A DNA stretch of 38,826 nt from Rubrobacter sp. (GTDB lineage Bacteria; Actinomycetota; Rubrobacteria; Rubrobacterales; Rubrobacteraceae). Positions within the stretch are counted from its first letter, which is position 1, and every line of letters starts with the position of its first letter. Under the pieces are notes generated by a model, which saw only the letters and a program-made list of their open reading frames with translations, ran no database searches and was not told the origin of the DNA. Below are positions 9,676-19,630 of this stretch, piece after piece. Both the position numbers and the translations under genes were made by a program. Location: assembly GCA_013697825.1 (NCBI GenBank), contig JACCWD010000069.1:1-38826 (forward strand), given 5' to 3'.

Positions 9676-12525
9676 ATCTCCGATAGCCAGATAATCGTCC
9701 GAGGGGCGAGAGAACACAATCTGAAGGACATCTCCGTCGCCATGCCCCGCGACGAACTCGTCGTCGTGACCGGGCTTTCGGGGAGCGGGAAAAGCTCCCT
9801 CGCCTTCGACACGATTTACGCCGAAGGACAAAGACGGTACGTCGAGAGTCTTTCGGCGTATGCCCGCCAGTTCCTCGGGCAAATGGACAAGCCCGATGTG
9901 GATCACATAGACGGACTCTCGCCCGCCGTCTCCATCGACCAGAAAACGACCTCGAACAACCCCCGCTCGACAGTCGCGACGGTCACGGAGACGTATGATT
10001 ATCTCCGGCTTCTTTATGCGCGGGCGGGGCGGCCTCATTGCCACGTGTGCGGGTTTCCGGTCGCTTCTTCGACGCCGCAGCAAATGGTCGAGAAAGTTTT
10101 GACTTTGCCGGAGAAGACTCGCTTCATGGTGATGGCTCCGGTGGTTCGGGGGCGGAAGGGCGAGTACGGGAAGATGTTCAAGGAACTCGCCGAGGACGGG
10201 TACGCCCGCGTTCGGGTGGACGGGGAGCTTTATGAGCTTCCCGTGGATCTCAATCTCGACAAGAAATACAAGCACGACATCGAGGTCGTCGTGGATCGGC
10301 TCGCGATGCGCGAGGGCATCGAACGCCGCCTCACCGATTCCGTCGAGACCGCGCTCCGGCTCGCCGAGGGGCTCGTCCAGATCGAGACCGTCGAGAAGAA
10401 CGGCGGAGGGGCCGAGTCCATGCTCTTCTCGGAGAACTTCTCGTGCACGAATTGCGGGGCGTCCATCGCCGAGATTCAGCCGAGGACGTTCTCTTTCAAC
10501 AGCCCGCACGGCGCGTGCGATCGATGCGACGGCCTCGGGAGCCGCCTCGAAATAGACCCGGAGATGGTCGTCCCGAACGGCGATTTGTCCATAAACGAGG
10601 GCGCGCTCGCGCCGTGGGCGAACTCGTCGAGCGAGTATCAAAACAGCATTCTGTGGGCATTGACGGACAAATACGGCGTGGACCCCGACATCCCGTGGCG
10701 AGACCTCTCCGACGAGAAAAAGAACCTCGTCCTCCACGGAACGGATGGCGACAAAATTTACATCTCGTACCGGAACCGGTATGGGCGGCGGCGGCAGTAC
10801 ATGACGCGGTTCGATGGGGTCGTCGGGAATTTGCAAAGGCGTTACGCCGAGACGGACTCCGAGTATCGGCGGGAGAAGATCGAAGAGTACATGAGCCACG
10901 TCCCGTGTCCGAAGTGCCACGGCGCGAGGCTCCGCCCCGAAGCCCTCGCCGTGCATGTCGGGGGGAAGAACATCCACGAGTTCACCGAGCTTTCGGTGCG
11001 CGACGCGCAGAACTTCTTCGAGGACGTCGAGTTCACGAACCGCGAATGGCTCATCGGCGAGCGGGTCATAAAGGAGATCCGGGAGAGGCTCGGCTTCCTC
11101 GTGGATGTCGGCCTCGGGTATTTGACGCTCTCGCGGGCCGCCGGGACTTTGTCGGGCGGGGAGGCGCAACGGATACGGCTCGCCTCGCAGGTCGGGAGCG
11201 GGCTTGTCGGGGTTTTGTACGTCCTCGACGAGCCTTCGATCGGGCTTCATCAGCGGGATAACAAACGGCTCCTCGAAACGCTCGTGAAATTGCGCGACCT
11301 CGGGAACACGCTCATCGTCGTCGAGCATGATGAGGAGACGATACGGTCGGCGGATCACGTCATAGACGTGGGGCCGGGGGCGGGCATCCACGGTGGTGAG
11401 ATCGTCGCGGAAGGCTTGGTGAAGGACATCGAGTCCGAGGCTCGCTCGGTGACGGGCGACTTCCTTTCGGGGCGGCGGCGCATCGAGCCTCCGGAGGGGC
11501 GGCGCGAGCCGAAGGGGGCCATAAAGGTTCTCGGGGCTTCGGAGAATAATTTGAAGGATGTGGACGCGGAGTTCCCGCTCGGGGTGTTCACGTGCGTCAC
11601 GGGGGTCTCCGGCTCCGGGAAGAGTACGCTCGTGAACGACATACTTTACAAGGCTCTCGCGAACCGGGTGAGCCGGGGGAAGAATCGTCCGGGGCGGCAT
11701 AAAGGGCTTCGCGGCGTCGAGGATGTGGACAAGGTCATAGAAATCGACCAAAGCCCCATCGGGCGCACGCCGCGCTCGAACCCGGCGACGTACACGAAGA
11801 CCTTCGACCACATTCGGCAGATTTTCTCTCAGACCCCGGACGCGAAGGTGAGGGGTTATAAGCCGGGGCGGTTCTCTTTCAATGTGAAGGGGGGGCGGTG
11901 CGAGAATTGCAAGGGGGACGGGCAAATCCGGATCGAAATGCACTTTCTCCCCGACGTGTACGTGCCGTGCGAGGTTTGCAAAGGGCGGCGATACAACGAG
12001 GCGACGCTCAAAGTCATGTACAAAGGGAAGTCCATCTCCGACGTTTTGGAGATGACCGTCGAGGAGGCGTGTTCTTTCTTCGAGCCGGTCCCGGCGATCG
12101 CGAGGAGGATGAACACCCTCAACGACGTCGGCCTCGGATACGTCCGGCTCGGGCAGCCCGCGACGACGCTCTCGGGCGGCGAGGCGCAAAGGGTGAAGCT
12201 CGCGAGCGAGCTTGGGAAGAGATCCACCGGAAACACCGTGTACATCCTCGACGAGCCGACGACGGGGCTTCATTTCGCCGATGTCGAGAGGCTTCTCGAA
12301 ATACTCCATCGCCTCGTCGCCTCCGGGAACACCGTCATCGTCATCGAGCACAACCTCGATGTCATACGCTCCGCCGACCATGTACTCGACCTCGGCCCCG
12401 AGGGCGGGGACGAGGGAGGGGAGATCGTCGCGACCGGAACGCCGGAGGACATATCCCGCGTCGAGGAGTCGCACACGGGGCGTTTTCTTCGGGAGATGAT
12501 GCCGGAGGTAATGGCGGCGGGTTGA
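9676..12525 (+). CDS. uvrA: excinuclease ABC subunit A
   Basis: [52 protein letters not shown], two ABC signatures [18 protein letters not shown], CxxC zinc motifs; start codon uncertain (ATC after SD, or TTG 9574). Confidence 0.97.
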   Translation: MSDSQIIVRGAREHNLKDISVAMPRDELVVVTGLSGSGKSSLAFDTIYAEGQRRYVESLSAYARQFLGQMDKPDVDHIDGLSPAVSIDQKTTSNNPRSTVATVTETYDYLRLLYARAGRPHCHVCGFPVASSTPQQMVEKVLTLPEKTRFMVMAPVVRGRKGEYGKMFKELAEDGYARVRVDGELYELPVDLNLDKKYKHDIEVVVDRLAMREGIERRLTDSVETALRLAEGLVQIETVEKNGGGAESMLFSENFSCTNCGASIAEIQPRTFSFNSPHGACDRCDGLGSRLEIDPEMVVPNGDLSINEGALAPWANSSSEYQNSILWALTDKYGVDPDIPWRDLSDEKKNLVLHGTDGDKIYISYRNRYGRRRQYMTRFDGVVGNLQRRYAETDSEYRREKIEEYMSHVPCPKCHGARLRPEALAVHVGGKNIHEFTELSVRDAQNFFEDVEFTNREWLIGERVIKEIRERLGFLVDVGLGYLTLSRAAGTLSGGEAQRIRLASQVGSGLVGVLYVLDEPSIGLHQRDNKRLLETLVKLRDLGNTLIVVEHDEETIRSADHVIDVGPGAGIHGGEIVAEGLVKDIESEARSVTGDFLSGRRRIEPPEGRREPKGAIKVLGASENNLKDVDAEFPLGVFTCVTGVSGSGKSTLVNDILYKALANRVSRGKNRPGRHKGLRGVEDVDKVIEIDQSPIGRTPRSNPATYTKTFDHIRQIFSQTPDAKVRGYKPGRFSFNVKGGRCENCKGDGQIRIEMHFLPDVYVPCEVCKGRRYNEATLKVMYKGKSISDVLEMTVEEACSFFEPVPAIARRMNTLNDVGLGYVRLGQPATTLSGGEAQRVKLASELGKRSTGNTVYILDEPTTGLHFADVERLLEILHRLVASGNTVIVIEHNLDVIRSADHVLDLGPEGGDEGGEIVATGTPEDISRVEESHTGRFLREMMPEVMAAG

Positions 12526-12529
12526 GTAT

Positions 12530-12784
12530 GTGAGGGGTGGGCTTTCGATCCCCGAGGGGCAATTTGGCCGGAAAGTCGGCAAGCACGCCGCCGCCTTCGG
12601 GCTGGATGCCTCGAACCCGGAGCATCGGGAAAGGCTTCGAGAAATGATCGGGGAAATATCCACGTCGCCGGATACGGTCGTCGAAGGAGCCTTTCGGGGG
12701 CAAGGTCGGATTCGGTTCTTTGTCAAAGACGAGAACGTGGTCGTGGCGACCTCCGTAAGGAAAGCGATGCGAGATGAGAGATGA
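12530..12784 (+). CDS. 84-aa protein resembling a polymorphic-toxin C-terminal domain
   Basis: GQFGRKVGKHAAAFGLDASNPEHRERLREMIGEISTSPDTVVEGAFRGQGRIRFFVKDENVVVAT resembles KH..FGLDPSNP.HR toxin tails (from memory); GTG start 4 nt after the uvrA stop. Confidence 0.5.
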   Translation: MRGGLSIPEGQFGRKVGKHAAAFGLDASNPEHRERLREMIGEISTSPDTVVEGAFRGQGRIRFFVKDENVVVATSVRKAMRDER

Positions 12785-13244
12785 AATTTCGAGGATCATC
12801 GGCGAGGCGATCGGACACCGTCTAATGAAGGTGGCAGCCTCGGTACACCTCTTCGAGGGGAAAGTGGACGACGCACCCATTGATTTGTGGCTCTTCTTTG
12901 AAGGAATGCCTCCGCTCCGTGTCTACGGGGAATCGGATGGATGGCGTTTATCGGTTGACCGGAGGTCGCCGGAGCCGTTCGATATGGACGAGTCCGGCGA
13001 AGTCGTCGTGGGCGACGTGTCCGCCAAAACGCCGCTCGAAGCCGTGATCGGCAAAAATCTGGGGGGCGCGTGGCTCGTGAAATCCTCCGGGGATGCTGTC
13101 GGCGTCCGCCTCGATTTTGGACTCCCGGCAAAGCCGCTCATCCTCAACCTCGACGACGAACTCCTTATCCTCGATGAATACTCCGCCGAAGCCGGATCGG
13201 AAGAGTTCACAGAAATTCGCGTACGCTCGGTCGCTGTGAAATAA
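12774..13244 (+). CDS. hypothetical protein, possible cognate immunity protein
   Basis: 156-aa acidic protein overlapping the toxin-like ORF by 11 bp. Confidence 0.5.
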   Translation: MRDEISRIIGEAIGHRLMKVAASVHLFEGKVDDAPIDLWLFFEGMPPLRVYGESDGWRLSVDRRSPEPFDMDESGEVVVGDVSAKTPLEAVIGKNLGGAWLVKSSGDAVGVRLDFGLPAKPLILNLDDELLILDEYSAEAGSEEFTEIRVRSVAVK

Positions 13245-13324
13245 AGTGGGTTCGAATTCCGGAGGGGGTCGTTGAGAGCCAAGTTTGCTTCGCTCGCCTC
13301 CATTTCGACCGGACTATAATGGTC

Positions 13325-13648
13325 ATGTTCGAGAGGAATGAGAGGTCGAGTGTGGCGGATTCGGCGGGTGTGGCGGAGTTGAGAGCTTCTTTGGGTGAGT
13401 ATTTGGCGCGGGTGAAGGCCGGGGGGGAGGTCGTGGTGATGGAAGATGGGCGGCCCATCGCCCGCCTCGTTCCGGTGAAGCTCGAAGAGGACGCGAAGTG
13501 GGAGCGATTGCGGGAGATGGAGCGGAAGGGGGAGGTTCGGATCGGTGCGGGAGGGGTGCCGGACGAGTTCTTCGAGATGAAAGGGGCGGAAGACCCGGAG
13601 GGAAAGGTGCGCGCGGCGTTGATCGAAGAGCGTGAGGAAGGGTGGTGA
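13325..13648 (+). CDS. type II toxin-antitoxin system Phd/YefM-like antitoxin
   Basis: SVADSAGVAELRASLGEYLARVKAGGEVVVMEDGRPIARLVPV; directly upstream of a PIN toxin. Confidence 0.88.
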   Translation: MFERNERSSVADSAGVAELRASLGEYLARVKAGGEVVVMEDGRPIARLVPVKLEEDAKWERLREMERKGEVRIGAGGVPDEFFEMKGAEDPEGKVRAALIEEREEGW

Positions 13649-13652
13649 GGCG

Positions 13653-14087
13653 TTGCGTTTCTGGGACGCTTCGGCGGTCGCGCCCCTCATCATGGAGGAG
13701 CCGACATCCGAGGTCATGAATACTTTGCTTCGAGAAGATCGGGAGATCGCCGTATGGTGGGCGACGTGGGTGGAATGTGTGTCGGCGTTGTCCCGACGTA
13801 TACGTGAAGGAGATATCGGCTCCTCTGAAGGAGATAAAAGCCGCTCGAAGCTGACAACCCTCTCGGGCGGATGGGTCGAAATCCAACCGACCCTCGAACT
13901 CCGCTCCCTCTCCGGACACCTTCTCGCGGCTCATCCCCTCCGAGCCGCCGACGCTTTGCAACTCGCCGCCGCCCTTCGATGGTGCGGCAGCGGGCCGGAA
14001 GGGAGTGAATTCGTGAGCCTCGACCGCCGCCTCCGGAACGCCGCCGAAGAGGAAGGGTTCTCCATCCTCCCAGTTTCCGCAAACTGA
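13653..14087 (+). CDS. VapC-like PIN-domain toxin
   Basis: RFWDASAVAPLIMEEPTSEV N-terminus, WVECVSALSRRIR, HPLRAADALQLAAAL, FVSLDRRLRNAA acidic residues; TTG start 4 nt after the antitoxin stop. Confidence 0.88.
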   Translation: MRFWDASAVAPLIMEEPTSEVMNTLLREDREIAVWWATWVECVSALSRRIREGDIGSSEGDKSRSKLTTLSGGWVEIQPTLELRSLSGHLLAAHPLRAADALQLAAALRWCGSGPEGSEFVSLDRRLRNAAEEEGFSILPVSAN

Positions 14088-14178
14088 AACATAACTCACT
14101 TTCCGTATTTGCGCGTGAACCTTCGGTGGCGCACAATGCCGGGGTATTTTCAGTGGCCCGCGACGAGGGGAGGGAGTC

Positions 14179-15708
14179 ATCGAGGCGCAGGATCAACCAC
14201 GGGATCAATGGGGTACGAAGCTCGGCTTCATCCTCGCGGCGATGGGCTCGGCCATCGGACTCGGGAATATTTGGCGTTATCCATACATCGCGTATGAGAA
14301 CGGAGGGGGAGCTTTCCTCCTCCCGTATTTCATCGCCATCGTGACGGCGGGGATTCCGGTTTTGATCCTCGAATACACGCTCGGGAACCGCTCGCGGCAC
14401 GCGGCTCCGTTCGCGTTTCGGAGCGTGTCGAGGCGGTGGGAGTGGCTCGGGTGGTGGCAAATCGCGGTGTCGTTCGTCATCATCACTTATTACATCGTCA
14501 TTATCGGGTGGGTTCTCAGTTATATATGGTTCTCGTTCGGGACTCGGTGGGGTGACGACACGAACGCCTTTTTCAACGAGTACATCGGGGTGAGCGAAAG
14601 TTTCTGGCAGATCGGCGGTATTCAGTGGAACGTGCTTCTCGCGGTCGCCATCGCGTGGATTCTCACGTACCTCATTTTGCGAAGGGGTGTGAGCCGGGGG
14701 ATCGAGGTGGCGAGCAAGATCCTCATCCCCTCGCTGATCTTGATGATTTTGATCGTCACGATTCGCGGCCTTACTTTGCCGGGGGCGGTGGAGGGGCTGA
14801 ACGTGCTTCTCACGCCGGACTTTTCGCAGCTTACGAACGGGAGTGTGTGGGTGGCGGCTTATGGGCAGGTTTTCTTCTCGATCGGGGTGGGGTTCTCGAT
14901 CATGATCGCGTACTCGAGCTATTTGCCGCGCCGGACCGACCTCACGAACAGCGCGTTCATCGTCGCCCTCTCGAATTGCGGCTTCGAGTTTTTGGCGGCG
15001 CTCGGGGTGTTTTCGGTTCTCGGGTTCCTCGCGGTTCAGCAAGGGGTCGGGGTGACGGAGGTCGTGGATAGTGGGATCGGGCTCGCGTTCGTGACGTTCC
15101 CGCAGATTATCAACCAGCTTCCCGCTTTCAGTTCGTTCTTCGGGCTCATGTTCTTCGGGGCTTTGTTCTTCGCGGGGATCACATCCGCCGTCTCGATCCT
15201 CGAATGCTCGATCGCCGGGGTGCGCGAGAAGTTCAATATGGAGCGCTCCACGGCGGTGAACTGGGTGTGCGGCCTCGCCGCGCTCGTGAGCCTCCTTTAC
15301 GTCACGCAGGGCGGGCTTTTCTACCTCGACGTCGTTGACCGCTTCGCGAATAATTACGGCCTCGTCGCCGCCGCGCTCGTCGAGGTGGTCTTCATCGCCC
15401 TCATCGCCCGGAGGCTCGATGTTTTCCAAGAATACGCGAACGAAAGGTCGTATTTCCGGGCCGGGCGGTGGTGGATCGTCTTCCTCTCCATCGTCACCCC
15501 GATACTCCTCGGGGCGGTGACGATCTTCAATTTGTACACCGAGGTCACGACGCCGTACGCGGACTATCCGTGGAGCGGCCTCCTCGTCTTCGGGTTCGGG
15601 GTCGCGATACTTTGCGTCGTCGTCGGCTTCATCCTTCAAAGCGTGAAGTCCCGAGATCCCGAGAGCCGCGAATCCGCCGTCGAAGAGGAAAGGAGCGAAT
15701 CCCGATGA
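14179..15708 (+). CDS. sodium-dependent transporter, NSS (SNF) family
   Basis: QWGTKLGFILAAMGSAIGLGNIWRYPYIAYENGGGAFLLPYFIAI; TM core; apparent ATC start after GGAGG. Confidence 0.93.
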   Translation: MEAQDQPRDQWGTKLGFILAAMGSAIGLGNIWRYPYIAYENGGGAFLLPYFIAIVTAGIPVLILEYTLGNRSRHAAPFAFRSVSRRWEWLGWWQIAVSFVIITYYIVIIGWVLSYIWFSFGTRWGDDTNAFFNEYIGVSESFWQIGGIQWNVLLAVAIAWILTYLILRRGVSRGIEVASKILIPSLILMILIVTIRGLTLPGAVEGLNVLLTPDFSQLTNGSVWVAAYGQVFFSIGVGFSIMIAYSSYLPRRTDLTNSAFIVALSNCGFEFLAALGVFSVLGFLAVQQGVGVTEVVDSGIGLAFVTFPQIINQLPAFSSFFGLMFFGALFFAGITSAVSILECSIAGVREKFNMERSTAVNWVCGLAALVSLLYVTQGGLFYLDVVDRFANNYGLVAAALVEVVFIALIARRLDVFQEYANERSYFRAGRWWIVFLSIVTPILLGAVTIFNLYTEVTTPYADYPWSGLLVFGFGVAILCVVVGFILQSVKSRDPESRESAVEEERSESR

Positions 15709-15848
15709 ACACCGGGGCGATAATAATGCTCGCGATCGGAGCCACCGGACTGTGGGGCGGCCTCGTCTTCTTCCTCCGAAACTATTTCAAAGCCGAGAAG
15801 GCCGAACGCGAGGCGAACGAGCGGAACGAAGCGAACCGCGAAAAGTAG
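15705..15848 (+). CDS. MetS-like NSS transporter small subunit
   Basis: MNTGAIIMLAIGATGLWGGLVFFLRNYFKAEKAE; ATGA overlap with the NSS gene. Confidence 0.8.
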   Translation: MNTGAIIMLAIGATGLWGGLVFFLRNYFKAEKAEREANERNEANREK

Positions 15849-15863
15849 CGACCGGAACATCGA

Positions 15864-15900
15864 GAAAGCTCCCTGGACGGAACGCCGCCGGGGAGCTTTC
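15864..15900. terminator. hairpin terminator
   Basis: GAAAGCTCCC ... GGGAGCTTTC perfect 10-bp stem between convergent genes. Confidence 0.75.
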
Positions 15901-15921
15901 GTTTACGAGGCCGTCATCGGA

Positions 15922-16380
15922 CTATTTTAGCCCGTTCGCCTCCTCCGTTCCTTCGACGAGGTCTTCGAGGACGGAGCCGGCGACGATGGCCTCCATTCCC
16001 CGAAGCACGATCTGAACGTCCTCCACGTAGTCGGCGTATCCTTCCTCCGCCCGTGAGCGCCGGAAAAGTCCGACGAGAACCTTCGAGAGCGTGTCAATGC
16101 CCCATTCCATGTACTCCTCGCGGTACCGGGCGACGCGGACCACCGCGTCAACGCTGAGAGGATCGAGGTTGCCGCGCTCGAGTGTGGTGAATACGTAGTC
16201 GTACTCGCTCAAAATGTCCTCGACTATTTGGCGGGCGTCGGGCATGTCCTCGGCCTCGAACATGAAGGCGTAAGATCCGGCTATGACTTGCAAAGCCTTG
16301 TCTTGGTGGTCGTAGCCCCGCTTCGAATAGTCTCGTATAACCTCGAACAACTCCGAGAATTTGCTCTTTTCGGCTGTCAT
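15922..16380 (-). CDS. hypothetical protein, helical
   Basis: ATG 16380; MTAEKSKFSELFEVIRDYSKRGYDHQDKALQVIAGSYAFMFEAEDMPDARQIVEDIL. Confidence 0.65.
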   Translation of the reverse strand: MTAEKSKFSELFEVIRDYSKRGYDHQDKALQVIAGSYAFMFEAEDMPDARQIVEDILSEYDYVFTTLERGNLDPLSVDAVVRVARYREEYMEWGIDTLSKVLVGLFRRSRAEEGYADYVEDVQIVLRGMEAIVAGSVLEDLVEGTEEANGLK

Positions 16381-16525
16381 TTCGCCCTCCCTGGCTAAGT
16401 TGTATCGGCATTCTAAACCCGCCGGAGGCCCGCCGCCCCCTCCCCCGATAACAGTCGGATTACAGTTCGATGAAGATTCCCCGGGATTCCTTGCCGCGCC
16501 CCGCCCGGCTGATACCCTATGCCCC

Positions 16526-17404
16526 GTGGGCAAATCACATCCAAACCAGCCTTTCGAACAGCATCACGCCGTTGACGCGAAGACCCCGGTCGTCAGCGTC
16601 AGCCAAATGATCGCCGCCGGACTCGCCTCCGCCGGAGCGGCCGCCGCGACCTCCCGTTTCGGGGTCGCCGGAACCCTCGTGGGGGCGGCCCTCACCACCA
16701 TGATCATCACGGGCGGCTCCGCCGTCCTCAAGTCGTACCTCGAAACGTTGGGCGGGCGGATCAAGAACGCGCCCGAGAAGCTCCGGGCGAGCAAAAATCG
16801 CCAGCAAGCCGGACGCGGAGCCGAACAGCCAACCGCCGCCGACCCCGCCCCGACGCAAGCCGTCGAAACCCGAGGCGAACGCCGCAGCGAACGTCGCGGC
16901 GAGCGGCAAGGCTTCCTCCAGAAGATCCGCTCCGCTTTCGAATGGTTCCGGGGGCTTCCCTCCTCCGCGAAGAGATCCATACTCCTCAAGGCGGCGATTC
17001 CGATGGTTCTCGTGTTCGTGATCGCCATCGTGGCGGTTACCGGAGCGGAGCTTGCCGGCGGACGAACCCTCTCGTGCATGGTGTGGGGCGAGTGCTACGT
17101 TGCCACCGACGGCTCCGGCGGCCCGAGCACCTCCTTCGGCGCCCTCGCCTCCGGCGGGAGCGGCGGACAGCCAGTGCAGCCGGTGGACGAGGCCCAGGAT
17201 CCGAGCGTGCAGCCGGCGGTTCCCGGCGCGGAGCAGCCATCGGAAGGCGACGGCCTGTTCCCTGGCGACTCGCAAGACGAGCAACTCGTCCCCGAGGAGC
17301 CCGCCGAACCCCAACCCGTGGTTCCTGAGGAGCCCGCCCCCGAACAGCCCGTCGAACCTCAGCTAGTCCCCGAGGAGCCCGCCCCGGTCGTTCCGGATCA
17401 ATAG
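16526..17404 (+). CDS. membrane-anchored protein with Pro/Glu-rich extracellular repeats
   Basis: TM LLKAAIPMVLVFVIAIVAVTGAEL; C-terminal PEEPAEPQPVVPEEPAPEQPVEPQLVPEEPAPVVPDQ; GTG start 7 nt after TACCCT. Confidence 0.7.
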   Translation: MGKSHPNQPFEQHHAVDAKTPVVSVSQMIAAGLASAGAAAATSRFGVAGTLVGAALTTMIITGGSAVLKSYLETLGGRIKNAPEKLRASKNRQQAGRGAEQPTAADPAPTQAVETRGERRSERRGERQGFLQKIRSAFEWFRGLPSSAKRSILLKAAIPMVLVFVIAIVAVTGAELAGGRTLSCMVWGECYVATDGSGGPSTSFGALASGGSGGQPVQPVDEAQDPSVQPAVPGAEQPSEGDGLFPGDSQDEQLVPEEPAEPQPVVPEEPAPEQPVEPQLVPEEPAPVVPDQ

Positions 17405-17434
17405 GGTTTTTGCGGGTACAATAACCACGTCTTG

Positions 17435-18946
17435 ATGAGTCCGAATCTCCAAACCCCACCAAAACCTGTCTTGTTTTTGGTTCTCGACGGAATCCGCCCG
17501 GACGTCATGCGCTCCGCCATCCGCGACGGCGACGCCCCCGCCCTCGGAGCCATAGCCGAAAGAGGCGAAGCCCGGTGGGACGCCGTCTCGGTTTTCCCGA
17601 GCATCACCCCGGCGGCGACCGCCGCCATCGCCACCGGAGAACCGCCCTCCGGCACAGGCATCCTCGGCCACGCATGGTACGACGAGAACGAAGACGAGAT
17701 CGTCGTGTACGGCGCGAAGACCGAAACCGTCATCTCCACCGGCCCGATAAAAGTCCTCCACAACAACGTGTGGCGGATGAACCGCGACGACCTCATCGCC
17801 CCGACCATCTTCGAGAGCCTCGACGACCTCGGCGTGGACGCGGCATGCGTCCACTTCCCCGTCCGGCGCGGCCCCCACGAACACCCCGTTCGCATGAAGA
17901 CCGTCGAAGGATATTTGAAGGGAAGCCGATACCTCTCGCCCTCCGTCTCGGGGCCGAAGGAGTATTTCCTCGGCGACCTTTTTTACAGCACGGAGTTCGG
18001 GACGAACGGGAGGAACGGCAACGGCGGTTTCCAGCGCGCCGTCGGCATAAACGACGAGTATGCCGCCGAGGTCGGCGCGAGGCTCGTCGCCGAGAAGACC
18101 ACGCCCTTCAACCTCGTGTATTTCTTCCACGGCGACAAGGTCGCCCACCACAAAGGCATCGCCGCGCAACGCCGCCACGTCACCAAACTCGACGGCTTCG
18201 TGTCGCACATCATGGATGCGGCGGGCGGAGTGGACGAGTTTCTCGCCGAAAACGCCGTCATCGCGGTCTCCGACCACGGCCACACGCCGCTCCTCCCGAG
18301 GCGGAGGTTCGTGAACCTCGCGAGGGTGAAGGGATATAAAGTCTCGCTCGGCTCTCGTGCGAGCTTCGCCGCCGGAGCGGATGTCGTCGCCGTCCCGAAC
18401 GGGCGGGCGGCGCTTCTTTATCTCCGGGACGCCTCGAAATCCGCCGGGGTCGCCGACACCCTCGCCTTGCGGCGCGGCGTGGATCTCGCCTCGTGGCGCG
18501 AGGACGGATGGGTCGTCGTCCGCCGCGTCGGGCGCGAGATGCGTTTCAAGCCCGGCGGCGGCGCGACCGACCGATACGGCGATTCGTGGGAGATCTCCGG
18601 CGACCACCGCGCCCTCGGCATCGAAGTCTCTGACGAAGCAGTTCATTACGGGGATTATCCGGACGCGCTCTCGCGGTTGTGGGGATGCCTCGCGTCGAGC
18701 CGGTCGGGGGATGTCGTACTCTCGGCGTCGCCCGGATACACGTTCGGCGAGGTCTCCGGCGGATACCACGCGGCGAGCGACCACGGCTCGCTCCACCGCG
18801 AGGACTCGGAGGTCTTCTCCATCGCATGCGGCGTCCGCGCCCCCGAGAAAATAACCGAGGTCGCCCCGACCATCCTCGCCCATTTCATCGAGGGCGAAAA
18901 AGGCGACGTCTCACCATCGAGCGTGGCGGAGGGAAATGTCCGCTGA
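17435..18946 (+). CDS. alkaline phosphatase/nucleotide pyrophosphatase superfamily protein
   Basis: PVLFLVLDGIRPDVM, FPSITPAATAAIATGEPPSGTGILGHAWYD, VSDHGHTPL. Confidence 0.85.
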   Translation: MSPNLQTPPKPVLFLVLDGIRPDVMRSAIRDGDAPALGAIAERGEARWDAVSVFPSITPAATAAIATGEPPSGTGILGHAWYDENEDEIVVYGAKTETVISTGPIKVLHNNVWRMNRDDLIAPTIFESLDDLGVDAACVHFPVRRGPHEHPVRMKTVEGYLKGSRYLSPSVSGPKEYFLGDLFYSTEFGTNGRNGNGGFQRAVGINDEYAAEVGARLVAEKTTPFNLVYFFHGDKVAHHKGIAAQRRHVTKLDGFVSHIMDAAGGVDEFLAENAVIAVSDHGHTPLLPRRRFVNLARVKGYKVSLGSRASFAAGADVVAVPNGRAALLYLRDASKSAGVADTLALRRGVDLASWREDGWVVVRRVGREMRFKPGGGATDRYGDSWEISGDHRALGIEVSDEAVHYGDYPDALSRLWGCLASSRSGDVVLSASPGYTFGEVSGGYHAASDHGSLHREDSEVFSIACGVRAPEKITEVAPTILAHFIEGEKGDVSPSSVAEGNVR

Positions 18947-19625
18947 GAGCCGGAACGGCGAAGGAGCCTCCGGGAACCCCGAGGCTTCGGAGGGCATACA
19001 GCCGAAGTATCGGCGGGCGTTCGGGTGCGTTACGTGGATATACATGGCGACCCTCGCTTTCCTCGCCGCCGTCTCGCTCCTCATGATGCCGTTCTGGTTT
19101 TTCGGGGACTTCGGCGTCTTCAGCCTCCTCGAAGGGCCGTCCCTCTTCGCCACCTTCCTCTTCGTCCCGGCCATCGTCTCCGCCGCCATGCTCGGCGCGA
19201 GAACGTACCGCTCCGGGAGGAAAATCGCCACCCGGAACGGGACGTATATCGGGGCGATCATCGGCTGGCTCGGCTTCACGTCCATCGTATGGCTCGAAGT
19301 GAACCAGGCGGGCGCGAACGCCCTCTCATACACGTTCTTCCCATTCGCCGCCGCCTCGTCCGCCCTCATCCTCGCCGCCCTCTTCCGAGGAAAACAAGAA
19401 CCCGGACGAAAGCTCGTCGCCCTCTCGGCGCTCCTCGCCCTTCTCGGCGGTGCCATCATCCTCGCCCTCTCCGGCGACTTCATCGTGGTGGCCGGGGCGG
19501 TCGTCTCGGCCATCTCCGGGGCGGCGGGCGGATGGACGGCGGGCGTTGGATACGCGAGGGCGGGCGGCAAAGAGATGCTTCCGCCCGGAGTCGTCGAACG
19601 TCCGCGACGTAGAAACCCGAGTTGA
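18936..19625 (+). CDS. hypothetical membrane protein
   Basis: ATG start overlapping the previous gene; about 6 TM segments. Confidence 0.65.
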   Translation: MSAESRNGEGASGNPEASEGIQPKYRRAFGCVTWIYMATLAFLAAVSLLMMPFWFFGDFGVFSLLEGPSLFATFLFVPAIVSAAMLGARTYRSGRKIATRNGTYIGAIIGWLGFTSIVWLEVNQAGANALSYTFFPFAAASSALILAALFRGKQEPGRKLVALSALLALLGGAIILALSGDFIVVAGAVVSAISGAAGGWTAGVGYARAGGKEMLPPGVVERPRRRNPS

Positions 19626-19630
19626 GGGGG

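Noticed and set aside
9517-12726. 1069-aa minus-strand ORF opposite uvrA
   Set aside because: High-GC shadow ORF of a certain uvrA; Arg/Pro-rich composition without family features.
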